Assembly: GCA_964609965.1 (NCBI GenBank)
Contig: CAZSTS010000013.1
Span: 1 to 58,727, forward strand
DNA length: 58,727 nt
Reading direction: 5' to 3'
Source of the DNA: JAHJDR01 sp964609965
Lineage (GTDB): Bacteria > UBA10199 > JADGCS01
Shown here: positions 7,607-19,700 of the stretch, in pieces
How positions within the stretch are numbered: the first letter of the stretch is position 1
Layout of the letters: each line of letters starts with the position of its first letter
Translations under genes and position numbers: made by a program
Notes under the pieces: model-generated
What the model was told of the DNA's origin: nothing
Seen by the model: the letters and a program-made list of their open reading frames with translations, nothing else
Databases searched by the model: none

Positions 7607-10465
7607 TCGCCTCATAACAATCAATCCAACCAACAGCAACAGCATCAATCCTAGCGAATTCGAATCCGAAGCACCAGCCTGATTCAAACTACACCCACTC
7701 GAGCCACCTTCTCCTTCTCCTTCTGCTTCATCAGCACCACCCAAAGGATCTGCAGGATCTTCAATGATCTCTATAGGATTCTCTTCATCTACAGTAACTG
7801 TGCCTGCTGTATCAGTGTCGGAACCAGTGCTCGTTGTTGCAACAGTCGCACCAGTCGTTGAATCAGTATCATCATCTGAACCTGAATCCTCTTCCTCCTC
7901 ACCGCCTGATCCCGAAGAAGAGGCAGGAGAATCCGAAAACGTAAACTTTGTTACCAGAAAATCATAATCGGCATTGCCAGTAGCTATAATTGTATTATCA
8001 TCTAAAATAGCTGAATAATACACGTCTACAGCACTCAGCGTATCATCAGTCACATACCCATCATCATCAAAATCAGTATCAAAGCTCCCATCTGAATTGA
8101 ACTTAGCTACAACTAAATCAAAATCTACAGTTGTGCCCATGCCGCCGACAAGAACAATCTTATTGTCATCATCAACCATAATAGTTCCTGGCCAAAACAT
8201 GGTCGATGAATGCATGACCACAACAAAGCCATCTGTACCAAAACTGGTATCAAGCACACCTTCAGACGTAAACTTGGTCAAAACAGGATACATCTGCATA
8301 GCTGTCGCATCAGAATAATAAGCAACCATGTAAACATTACTGCTATCATCCATGGCCGCATCAACAACCGTGATGTTTTCACTTCCATAACCAGCTGTTT
8401 CATAACCACTTGTCCCATAGCTTGTATCTAGAACACCACCACTATCAAACTTAGCCACAGCAAATTCTCTGGTCCCTGAGACCGAGGCCTCACCAGCCAC
8501 AATAAGATTCCCATCGTCATCTTCAAACACCTTGTGAATCTCATCTGAACTCCCAGAAATATCCAGTGTTGTGATACCATTGGTTCCAAAAGTCGCGACA
8601 AGTAACCCAGCAGAATCAAGTTTTGCCAAAGCAAAATCATCTCCAGTTGTAGACATATATGCTAAACCAACAGTAATAATATTACCTGATGAGTCAAAGA
8701 TCATATCATAGATTTTATCATCACCCGAACCAAAATTAAGCGCTGTATAGCCACTACTTCTCCCAAAGCTTGTATCAAGATTTCCATCACTCTCATCATA
8801 CTTAGCAATCAAAAAATCATCAGTGCCTGAAACATCGGTATGCCCTCCAAGAATAATGTTATTACTCGAATCAACTAAAACAGCTCTTGCCCTGTCTTCC
8901 GTCCCTCCAAAGTTGTGAATCACGTATCCATCAGAATCAAAGTTTGTATCTAGATTGCCATCAGAATCATATTTAGTGACAACATGATAATAAATGTTTT
9001 CATATTCTACATACCCAGCTAAAATAACATTTCCTTCAGTATCTTGAGCTATATCATAACTCTCCTCAGTACTGTAACCATAGTCTTCGGTAAGATGTCC
9101 CGTTGAGCTATTAAAGGACGTATTTAATAGGCCTTTTGGAGTGTAGCTAATGAGGAAAAAATCCTCGTTACTATTATAAGATTCACCTCCACCAATAACA
9201 GTCCCATCACTCAAAACCACAACATCATTTAACTCATCATTACTCCCACTGCTAGGATCATAAGTAACATAATTCCTCGCGAGAGTAGGAAAACTAGCAT
9301 CTGAACCATCAGAATTAAACTTCATTACATAAGTATCATTATAGGTTCCATCGCTCAGATAACCTGCTACAATGATTTTGCCAACACCATCCACTGTAAT
9401 ACTATTTGCCTCGTCATTGTTACCACTACCTAGGTCTTCTTGTACATAACCAGTTCCACTATTAAAAGCAGTATCAAGCTGGCCTGTCGTCACATCAATA
9501 CTCCCTATGAGGGAATCATAATTGCCGCCAGATTCTGTCCTTCCACAAAAAAGGATGTTTCCAGAAGTGGCCAAAGCGATTTCTCTGATCTCTTCATCAT
9601 AGCCAGAACTTATATCATCGGTAAAATAACCTGTTCCACTGTTAAAAGTTGTGTCAAGTGCTCCCAAAGATGTAAACCTAGCTATATAAAGATCATTATC
9701 GCTCCCGTTATCTAAATGACCACCCGCTACAATATTACCACTACTATCAATGACAATATCATAATTATAATCTTCAGTACTTCCACCAAAGTCATAAACA
9801 ACATATCCACTGCTACCAAAACCCTCATCAATATTACCTGATGAATCAATTTTTGATAAAAAAGAATCCACTGTTGATGAATCCATAAAATCTGTAGCAG
9901 TCCCTCCTGAAAGAATGATGTTTTGAGCACTATCAAAATCAAGCCCAAAAAGAGCTACAAAGCTTGAGTAATCGATCTCCAAAACACCATCGGTGCCAAA
10001 GCTAGTATCCAGAACACCTGTTGAAAGAATCTTAACAACTATGCCTTTTGCAGAATAGCTAGAAGTTGAATCATCATCAAAATAATAGCCGACCACATAG
10101 ATATTCCCTGAAGAATCTAGTTTGATATCAGTTGGCATCATACTCACTGTTGTATAATTATACCCCGTTTCATTGAATGATGTGTCAAGGGCTCCAGCTG
10201 ATGTGTATTTTAGAACACCTAAATAAACCTGCATTCCTTTAGCAATGCTGGCTGCCACATAAATATTGCCTGAGGAATCAGTATCTAACTTTTCGATCGT
10301 ATTTGTCCCTGTATTATAAAAATTAGCTGTAGCGTACCCAACAGAATTGAATTCTGTGTCCAGTGTGACTGAACCAGCTTGAGCAATATTAATTGAAGAA
10401 AATAATAGCATGAAAAACAGAATTGCCGTGTATTTTAATGAAATTTTAATAGTATTTTGAAACAT
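7586..10465 (-). CDS. secreted delta-60 repeat (beta-propeller-like) protein with MYXO-CTERM-like tail
   Basis: 959 residues from ATG 10465 (preceded by AAGGGGATAACA; a longer frame starts at 10495). The signal peptide ends near AQAGS. About fifteen repeats of 50-60 residues follow, with the delta-60 signature LDTSFGTxGY...DSSGNIxVAG, which are predicted to form a beta-propeller on the surface. After residue ~850 comes a Ser/Asp/Glu/Thr-rich linker, then SSGCSL, a hydrophobic helix (LGLMLLLLVGLIVM) and RRG. This Cys-helix-Arg tail resembles the MYXO-CTERM/JDVT-CTERM class of sorting signals. Two promoter systems lie upstream (10505-10520 and 10683-10744). Likely a surface adhesin or sensor; ligand unknown. 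Confidence 0.88.
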   Translation of the reverse strand: MFQNTIKISLKYTAILFFMLLFSSINIAQAGSVTLDTEFNSVGYATANFYNTGTNTIEKLDTDSSGNIYVAASIAKGMQVYLGVLKYTSAGALDTSFNETGYNYTTVSMMPTDIKLDSSGNIYVVGYYFDDDSTSSYSAKGIVVKILSTGVLDTSFGTDGVLEIDYSSFVALFGLDFDSAQNIILSGGTATDFMDSSTVDSFLSKIDSSGNIDEGFGSSGYVVYDFGGSTEDYNYDIVIDSSGNIVAGGHLDNGSDNDLYIARFTSLGALDTTFNSGTGYFTDDISSGYDEEIREIALATSGNILFCGRTESGGNYDSLIGSIDVTTGQLDTAFNSGTGYVQEDLGSGNNDEANSITVDGVGKIIVAGYLSDGTYNDTYVMKFNSDGSDASFPTLARNYVTYDPSSGSNDELNDVVVLSDGTVIGGGESYNSNEDFFLISYTPKGLLNTSFNSSTGHLTEDYGYSTEESYDIAQDTEGNVILAGYVEYENIYYHVVTKYDSDGNLDTNFDSDGYVIHNFGGTEDRARAVLVDSSNNIILGGHTDVSGTDDFLIAKYDESDGNLDTSFGRSSGYTALNFGSGDDKIYDMIFDSSGNIITVGLAYMSTTGDDFALAKLDSAGLLVATFGTNGITTLDISGSSDEIHKVFEDDDGNLIVAGEASVSGTREFAVAKFDSGGVLDTSYGTSGYETAGYGSENITVVDAAMDDSSNVYMVAYYSDATAMQMYPVLTKFTSEGVLDTSFGTDGFVVVMHSSTMFWPGTIMVDDDNKIVLVGGMGTTVDFDLVVAKFNSDGSFDTDFDDDGYVTDDTLSAVDVYYSAILDDNTIIATGNADYDFLVTKFTFSDSPASSSGSGGEEEEDSGSDDDTDSTTGATVATTSTGSDTDTAGTVTVDEENPIEIIEDPADPLGGADEAEGEGEGGSSGCSLNQAGASDSNSLGLMLLLLVGLIVMRRGLASGV

Positions 10466-10504
10466 TGTTATCCCCTTATATCTGTGATGACCCACGTCAT
10501 ATAT

Positions 10505-10520
10505 TGCATAAACTATGCCA
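10505..10520 (-). promoter_or_regulatory. sigma-54-type promoter (-24/-12) of the delta-60 gene
   Basis: TGGCATAGTTTATGCA reads toward the gene, with GG-N10-GC spacing exact for RpoN promoters. The predicted start is ~29 nt before ATG 10465. The match to TGGCACG-N4-TTGCA is partial. Confidence 0.5.
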
Positions 10521-10640
10521 ACTAACTCTTCGTAATTTAAAAGAATAATAGCAAATAAAACAAGAAAACCAATCGGTTACAACCTCCTGTTTTTTTCATC
10601 ATTCACACAGGTGAAATAAGTGTCAGATTTCCATAAATTC

Positions 10641-10657
10641 TGGCAAAATTTGCCTAG
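10641..10657 (-). promoter_or_regulatory. TTGCCTAG half-site, likely activator site
   Basis: The plus strand reads TGGCAAAATTTGCCTAG. It contains the TTGCCTAG half-site found as a full inverted repeat before the genes at 20983 and 27222, and an imperfect partner in the opposite arrangement. It lies ~185 nt upstream of the delta-60 start, similar to the 190-215 nt of the other two. Confidence 0.4.
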
Positions 10658-10682
10658 CTATTCTCTCATTTTGATAGAATCT

Positions 10683-10744
10683 ATATCGATGAATTGTAAG
10701 AAATGTTTCTAATTATTTCAGAAAGTGGATACATTTGTGTCCAC
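10683..10744 (-). promoter_or_regulatory. dyad-linked promoter, copy 1
   Basis: The dyad GTGGATACA-TT-TGTGTCCAC (10725-10744) is followed on the minus strand by GAAA (10709-10706), a 15-nt spacer and ATCGATAT (10690-10683). The dyad is 38 nt from CGATAT. Same architecture as the elements at 27612, 40235, 41435 and 58637. It points to the delta-60 gene, ~220 nt from its ATG. Confidence 0.5.
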
Positions 10745-10747
10745 TTA

Positions 10748-13700
10748 CTACTCACGCCCCCTCAATCTCCTCAACATAGCCACCATAGCGAGAACACTCA
10801 TGAGACCAAATATGAGATTAAAGAAAAGATTAAAAGATTTATGATTGATCTTGGTCTTTTGTAATGAACAACTCGTCCCGCCAGGTCCAAGACCTGAACC
10901 TGTTATCGTTGTTTCATCAGAAGCTTCTTGGTTTATAAAGTACGTATTATTATCGTCATCTCCACTATTAGTTATAATAGCAATATCGCTTCCACTACCT
11001 CCCGAAACATAAATGTAATCACCAATGCCTTCACCTTCATTACCAACTATCTCAATCATATTTGTCTCATCCATACCAAACACAATATAAATACGTCCCT
11101 TGCCACCTGCTGCGCTTGGACAACCCACTAAGAGATCTGCAGTACCATCTCCATTAGCATCGCCAGCAACGAGAGCTCTAATGGGACAATCATCAAAAGT
11201 GATCGAATCTGAAGCTTCAATGACTTCTTGTAGCACATATTCAGACACACCTTCATAGAGATCAATCGTACTTCCATTTAATTCTGCCACAACCAGATCG
11301 TCATGAGCATCGCTATTTACCAAATCACCTGTGGCCATGAGATTTCCATTTAGCTCACTTGCCAAATAAAGTTCAGCATCTGTCTCTACATTCATGGTGT
11401 CTGGAACATCATCGTCCCAAGTAATGAGATTATAACTCGCTGATTGCGCCACTGTTTCTGCAAATGAATAATCAAGAAATGAAATTGAATCTAAATCAAC
11501 ATTTGTTGGCAAGAGACCAATGATGATATCATGTGAGTCTTTACCAAGATATCTTGAACAAATCAGGTTATTAGATATTTTAGAACCAGCTTTACCTATA
11601 ATCAAATTATTGATTTCTAAATCAGGGTAAGTCAAAACATAAACCGAACCATAATTCGCCAGATTAGGAGCTAAGATTTCATATTCACCATCACCATTAA
11701 AATCACCACCTATCAAGCGTGAACCAAAATAACCATCTGCTACTGCGCCATAGTGTACAAACGAATCTATGCCATTGCCTAGGCTATCATTATCAAGATC
11801 TACCCTTCTATTAGTCACCTCGCCAGTTTTAAGAGCATAAAGAAGCCCGTAATCACCTCTGAACGCTGGATACCCCACCAATGTCCAACTACCAATTCTT
11901 AAGAGATGCACATCTTCACCCTCAGAAACAAAAATCATATTATTATTTCCTAGAATCAACCTTGTCTTGGTTTCACTTCCAACTGTAACTACCTCTTCAA
12001 TAATAGAGTCGCCTGTTTTAGTATTACCCTTCACCGTACCTGATCCTTTCACACTATGTGTATTTTCATCTGTAAGCACAGCTGGTCTGACAAAGATGTT
12101 TACAGTATCAGACGCTGTTTGCGTGCCATATGAAACAGTGAGTTCAAACGTGAGTGTAAGAATCTTATCCAACACCTCGGGCGCTGTAAAACTGGCGTGA
12201 CAAGAGCTCGCATTTTCAATCGAAACAGTTTCTGTACCATCCACCTCTAACCATGAACAAGTCACACCACTGATATTGGCCCTGCCACGAAGGTGAGCTG
12301 TTTTCAGTTCTTTTACACCATGATCTGATCCAGCATTAGCTACAAGCTCTTCATCAATCTCTACTTCACTATCATCCAAAATGCTCATGTTAAGAGATGA
12401 AATGGAAATACCTTTATAGTTTGCATCTGTGCTTGTTGCTGTGGCATGCACACCAGCTGAATTCCCTGTCACAACTGCATCAACGCCTAGTGATAATGTA
12501 ATGTATTGAGTTACATTCCAAGTAGATGGTGAAATTGTAATAGAAGCAGGATTAGCCACCAGGCCTTCACCTGAAGTAAAGGCGACTAATACATCAGCTG
12601 TGGGTTTACTTGTAAGGACAAGGCTCGCTGTATTTGTTACGCCACTTGTTGTCACAACATTACTTGTGGTCAAATTAAAGTCCACACCTGCTGCATCATC
12701 ATCCACAACAGTGGAATCAATAAATGCTACACTAATACCATCGTAGAGATTATCTGCACTCTTCACTGTGTGAGTAATGCGACAGGTCTCACTACCTTCG
12801 GCAACAAGGTCATCTACTGCAGTCACTGTAGCAGTGACAGGGGTATCCCATTCAGCTACAGCAAATGTTACCGTGGCAGGACTCACTGTACAATCTTCAG
12901 CTGTCGTGATTTCTACTTTCACGTGATGTGTAGGTTCGTTTGCGAGCACTACTGTGTAATTATCTGTATTTCCCGCTTCTGTTACACTTGTCGTATTATT
13001 TGATGCTGTGACTATCACACCAGCAGAGTCCACAATGTTTACCGAGAGATCATCCAGACTGACTGCGTTATACATTAGATCATCACTGGTTGTTGTAAAG
13101 CTGATAGCACAGGTATGAGCCCCTTCTTCATCATCATCGTCAACAGCAGTCACAGTCACGGTCTGCGGCGTATTCCAATCTGATGTTAAAAAAGTCAGAC
13201 TTGATTTATCTGTTAAACATTCAGCATCAGGCAAAACATTCACAATCGCATTATCTGTTGGCTGACTCACAAGTTTAACTGTAAACGTATCAATGCCACC
13301 GATTTCTGCTACGACTGTTGTGTTGTCTGTTTCTACAAGCACTGTACCTGTAACAGTTACTGTTACTGTGCCATTTGTCTCACTGTCATTAGAACCATCA
13401 TTTGTCTTAAACGTAAATGTATCTTCTCCCACATACCCTGTTGTTGGCGTGTAAACCACGGCACCTGTAGCTGCATCAAATCCAGAAAGCGCCCCATGTG
13501 TAGGATCACTCACAAGAGCAAACGTCATCTCTTGCCCTTCGTGCTCTAAACCAGTTAATGTAATTTCTTTTTCAGTATTTCTCTTTGTTCTCACACTCTG
13601 ATCATTGGCATCAGGTTTGTCATCAACAGCTGTATAATTTAATGTAATTGTATCATTGGCTGTGCTTGAACCATCATCCGTAGCAGTAAGCTTGAGAGTA

Positions 13701-16700
13701 CAGGCAAAATTACTCAATGACTCTTTTGTGGTGGAGACTGTGGCATTGAGCAGTGTGGGATTTGTGAGAGTACATTTATTTCCTGGGTTGCTTGTGAATT
13801 CCCAAAGATATGTCATCACCCCTTGTTCTGGATCAAAGGCTGATGCTGGTGTTGGGGCAAAGGCACTTGTTGTCTTTGAAACACCTTCAGTCAAATTGGC
13901 TGTTTGAACCCCTGCTTCAACGTCTGGAGGATCGTTATTAGCAGAAACACTGATTCTCATGGAATCTGTTGAGAATTGTTTGCCATCACTGACTCGCATT
14001 GTAAGATCACAAACGTAAGCCTCTTTTTTATTTAATACATTAATTGTAGGTTTTTGCACTGTTGGTGAAACAATCGTGCAGGCATTTGATAGATCAGCAT
14101 CCTCAATCCACAAAAATGTAACAGGTTCAGTATTGGGATCAGAACCCGAAGCACCAGTGAGAGTCACAGAACCTGTTTCTTCATCAATTGCTCTATCAGG
14201 TCCAGCATCCACATTAGCTGCTGCATTCACTGTGATCAAAACATCATCTGTATCCGTGGCCATGCCATCATCACAAGTCAATCTAAATGTAAGTACTGTA
14301 TTAGCATCTACGCTTGGATTTACATAAGATGCTGCAACACCAAGAGGAGTCTTTCCTGTATCAGGTGTTCCATTGAAACTACCATTGCCCGTTCCATTTA
14401 CTAGCGTCCACGTACCAGTGAGATCATCATCGACGTCAGCATCAGTACATGATGCTGTTGCAGGAAAATTAAAAGTAGCTTCATTCACTGTCACAGCATC
14501 ACCAGTGCTAGCTACTGGAGGTGTATTGTTGACTGAAACAAACTTCACTTTGTCTAACTCAACAGCCTGAGTACTATCTGACACAAGAATGGCTCTGTAA
14601 GAAAAATCACCTGTGCCCAATGAACTCAGATAGGCATTCACCAGTGGTGCTGGAGTGTATTGACGTTGATTGGCTGTAATTGTTTCCCAAGTGAGATTAG
14701 CAGGATTGAGCCACTTATAAGTTGAGCCCCCATCTGCCGAAACCTGAAACATAACCTCGCCAGCGCTGTTAGATGTAGGCACTGACTCAAAGAAATAGGC
14801 CTGCGTGTACGTGGGTTTTGTACCACCAGCAGAAGGCGCTATTGATATTTTAGATTCATCTGCATTTGTTTGTTCACTCAAAAAGTTCACCGAAGGTTGT
14901 ACAGCTCTATACTTACTTATTTTTACATTTCTGACTCGGTGATAGTGATTCAGCCCACCAGTTCTCGCACCAAAACCTAGATAAGGTCCTGTTTTGGTTC
15001 TGGATGAATCTGTATGATCAATCTTCAACACATTATCTAAATACATTTTTGAATTAGTTCCTGAATGAACAACCTTGACCTGACGCCACTGGGCGTTATC
15101 AATGCCAGATTGACCAAGAGTGCTAATACTTCCCCCATTCCACTTTAATTGGATTTGATCATTGTATTCGTCAAAAACAAAATTGTAACCACCATTGGCC
15201 TGATCTTCACCAGCCTGTCTGCTTGTAGCATAGGCATAAAACCAGACAGCATCAGCCCCATTACCACCACCTGTCCAAAACTCGAATTCCGCAATAAACG
15301 AATCACCAGGATTGAGGGAATAATACCAATGACCCCATTGTCCATTACTGTTTTGTGTCAACTGAATATATTGACCACTGACATAAGAGGCATTTTGCTG
15401 GAGTGTTCCACCTGGATCTGTTTGCATATCCTTGTAAAAAAAGTATGTATTAGCAGCATTACTTAGTGAAGACGCTCCACTATTGCCATAATACATCTTT
15501 ATAGCCCTAGTTCCATTAGGCAGTGATGGCATTTTGACAATAATGCTTGCTGTATCAGCATCAGTCTTTGAAACAACGTAATAATTAAGCGCTGTTTTAT
15601 CTGAATCTACAAATCTAAGATCACTAAAATCAGATTTCATGTCACTATCATAGGTAACCGTTATTGGGACTTGATAATCTGTAAGAGTCGTACCTGAATT
15701 GCTAATATTGACAGTTTTCACCCTTGTCCAATTTCCATAAGCAGCATCACCATTGGTTTGATATAAGACGCCTGCACCTGGGTCCAAATCAACTAACTGT
15801 GCCCTGTTCTCGCTCACATCAGTCTCATTTACAGTGATAAAACCGTTATCAAACGTAAAAACATTCGCAGGATTAGCATCATTAAACTCCCAAGTTGTTG
15901 TAGTTGCTTTTGAGGGTAAGTTGAGAGTAAATTTTACGTTAGTATTTCCATTATTATCTGTACATCCAAGGGTACAATTCATCTCAGTACCACTTACAAT
16001 CGTGTCACTCATATTTACATACTGCAAGGCACGACCGCTTTGGGGATCAAGAGTAAAGGCATTTCCAGGAGAGAGACTTGCTATTGTGAGCTTGCTACTA
16101 GCACTAGTACCATAGGCCATGAAAAGGCCTGTAAAGGTGTATGTAGTACTATCATCAAAAGAAAGAGTGGCATTAGTTTTGGCTGACTTTGTCAAGCCGC
16201 TAAAAGTCGTGGTTCCTGATATAGATTGATTGCCACCATCTAATGTTACTGTATTAGTTCCTGAGGTATATGTTCCTGCGTTAGCCCAATTACCTGCCAA
16301 ATTGATATTTTTGCTATTACTATTCAGTGTGCCATTCGTAATGGTAAGATCACCATTCACATCAAGATTAGCTGCTTGCTGCCAAGAGCCATCAACACCA
16401 TCAAATTCAAGATTAAAATAATTATACCCTCCAGCTAATTTATTATAAGACGACGTACCCACATACTCAATAGTTCCTGAATTCGTGTCATTTGTAAAAC
16501 TCACCGTCTCATCACCCTTTAAACGCAATGTAGCTTCATTATTTACAGTGCCTGTCACTGTAAGGTCATTTCCATCTAAGAAAAACAAACCTTGCTTGAT
16601 ATTAAGATCTCCGCCAATGTCCTCAGCCCCTGTGAGTGTGTATGTTCCTGGCCCATCAAATTCTAGATTTTGATAGGCATAATCCTTTATGTTGTAAGAA

Positions 16701-19700
16701 TTTGGCCCATAATAAATAAATGTACTTGCCGAATCGAGTTGAGGGTAACCGGCATTTGCTGAAATAGTTTCATCACCTTTGGTTTTTAATTTAGCACCTG
16801 TTTTTATAACAAATTTACGACTGCCACCGCCACCTGTTGTGAGGTTAAAACCATTAAGATCAAGGGTTCCACCATCAACATAAAAATGCTGATTATTTGC
16901 ATTCAATGTAAGTTGAGAGAGAAGTTTTACTGCCCCATTGCCTGTTTTATCTATCGTGATAAGTCCATCAAATAGAGCATAAGCATTGTTGAGATTAAAT
17001 GTTGTTTCCTGATCACCTTTAAAAACGAGTTTGACTGAGTTTCCACCACCGTTAAAGTCACTATGAATCTCTACATTACCATCAACTTCTAGAGTGGCAG
17101 TAGCAGGAGCGATCACACCATCATTGATAAAGAGATCATTTTTTACTTTAATAATATCATTGGCACCAATATTACGAGAATTGTAATTGTTAGGATCTAA
17201 GGTCAGATCCCAGACTTCAAGTTCTGTATCCACATCAAAGAGTTGGTTGCCACCGTATAATTTAACATGACCCTGACTGTGTTGAAAGTCACCATAGACC
17301 TTAAAATAATTTGTAATACTCGTTATGTCAGAGGTAGCAATATAGGTTCCTCCAGCAGCTATTTCTAGATTATCAGAGTGCGTGACGACTGAATCTTTGC
17401 CATCAAATTTTCCACCTGAATTGACCTTGAGCCTTGTCATACTCAAAGTATTAGAACCTGCATTGATGAGCTCCCCCCCATTATTGATAGTCGTCCAATC
17501 ACCCACAGTGACATCATAAGAACCAATGTTTAATTTATCATTTAGCGTTAGATCCTGGGCCCCGTTATTCAAGAGCATGCTTGAACCTAAATTAACATCA
17601 TTGTTGATTGTCACATTAGCTGCAAAATTGCCTGAGCCTCCTACGTAAGTAAATGTCTGAGCCCCTGAAGTCCCATTAAAAATAATGTTCATGCTACCAC
17701 TATCTTGAGATTCTGCTTCAACATAAACATCACCCTTGGCATGAATGATTGCACTATCTATTCTATTAACAACACCTCGTTTAAAACGCAGCTCATCATT
17801 TACAATAATAACATCATTACTCGCCACATTGCGAGAGTTGTGAAGAACCGGTTGAAAATCGATTTTATGAAATGTTTCTGAACTATTCACATCAATTTTT
17901 TTGCCAGCACCAGTAAACAACATTTTTCCGCTATTATGATTAAATGTCCCTGAACCTGTGTTGAGAAAATCATCAATAATCGTTGTTGTAACACCAGCCG
18001 TAAACTCACCACTATTTTCAATCCAAAGATTTTTTATTGAGGGGCTCGATGTTTTACAATCAAAGTGTCCATTAACAACCCATAATCTATTATTCACTTT
18101 CATGGGAACATTTCCATCATGCGCAAACACACCACCATCAAGCTTAAAAATGTCATTGACTTCAAAACCATTACTTCCCACATTAAGTGTGCCACCAGTC
18201 AGTGTAAGATCTTGCCCACCTTGATCTAGATCAAGTTTGCCACCAGTAACATTCACAACACCACTTGATTTACTGATTGTAATATTGCCGTTTAGTTTGT
18301 CTGCACCACCAGTGAGGTTCAGTGTCTGGGTAGCTGCATTACCAGAAAATGTAATAGGGAGATTAGAACTTTGAAAACCGGCTTCAACAACAACATCACT
18401 ATTAACAGTGAGAGCGCCCTGTTCACTGATATTTGCATAACCACCCTCAAAGGTAAGTGTCCCCAGAACTATGATGGGATCATAGACAGCGCGATTTTGA
18501 TGAAGGTTGGCTTTAAATGTAAGATCTTGAAACGTGAGTGTGCCACTGGACTTAATATTTTCGCTATTACCTTCAAATACAAAGAGACCACCATTGTGAG
18601 TAAAGGTTCCATTTGCATCTAAATCCCCCCAAACCTTTGTCGTAACAGAACTAGCTATAAAAGTCGTCCCCTGATCAACCTGAAGATTATTAATATTAAC
18701 TTCTCTGTTTTCTGAATCAAACTGGCCACTAGCAATCCAGAGTTTATTATTCACTGTAACTTTTCCAATGTCGGTAAGAACACCGCCATTTATTTTTAAC
18801 TGGTTAGCAACTTCTAGTTCATTGTCATTCATGTCTAATGTACCGTCATTTAAATAAAGGTATGAATTTGCGTTTAGCTTAAGATTGCCTGCCAAAGACA
18901 CGACACCACTGGTTTTATCGATGATGGTATTTAAATTATTAAGTTTATCAGTCTCTCCTGTTATGGTTTGCAGGGCTGTGTCAGTTACAAATTTTATGGG
19001 TACATTATTAGATTGAAAATTTGTTCCAATCACCACATTACCATTAGGCCTAAGCTCACCAACATCACTATGACTTACATAGCCATTATCAAGTGTGAGC
19101 GTACCTAATATGATAATAGGATCATAGACATAACGATGTTGGTTGTTGTTGGCTTTAAAGGTAATGTCTTGAAACGTGAGTGTGCCACTGGACTTAATAT
19201 TTTCGCTATTACCTTCAAATACAAAGAGACCACCATTGTGAGTAAAGGTTCCATTTGCATCTAAATCCCCCCAAACCTTTGTCGTAACAGAACTAGCTAT
19301 AAAAGTCGTCCCCTGATCAACCTGAAGATTATTAATATTAACTTCTCTGTTTTCTGAATCAAACTGGCCACTAGCAATCCAGAGTTTATTATTCACTGTA
19401 ACTTTTCCAATGTCGGTAAGAACACCGCCATTTATTTTTAACTGGTTAGCAACTTCTAGTTCATTGTCATTCATGTCTAATGTACCGTCATTTAAATAAA
19501 GGTATGAATTTGCGTTTAGCTTAAGATTGCCTGCCAAAGACACGACACCACTTGTTTTATCGATGGTGGTATTTAAATTATTAAGCTTATCCGTATCTCC
19601 TGTTATGGTTTGTAAGGCTGTGTCAGCTACAAATTTTATGTGAACATTGTTTGATTGAAAATTTGTTCCAATCACCACATCACCGTTAGGCCTAAGCTCA

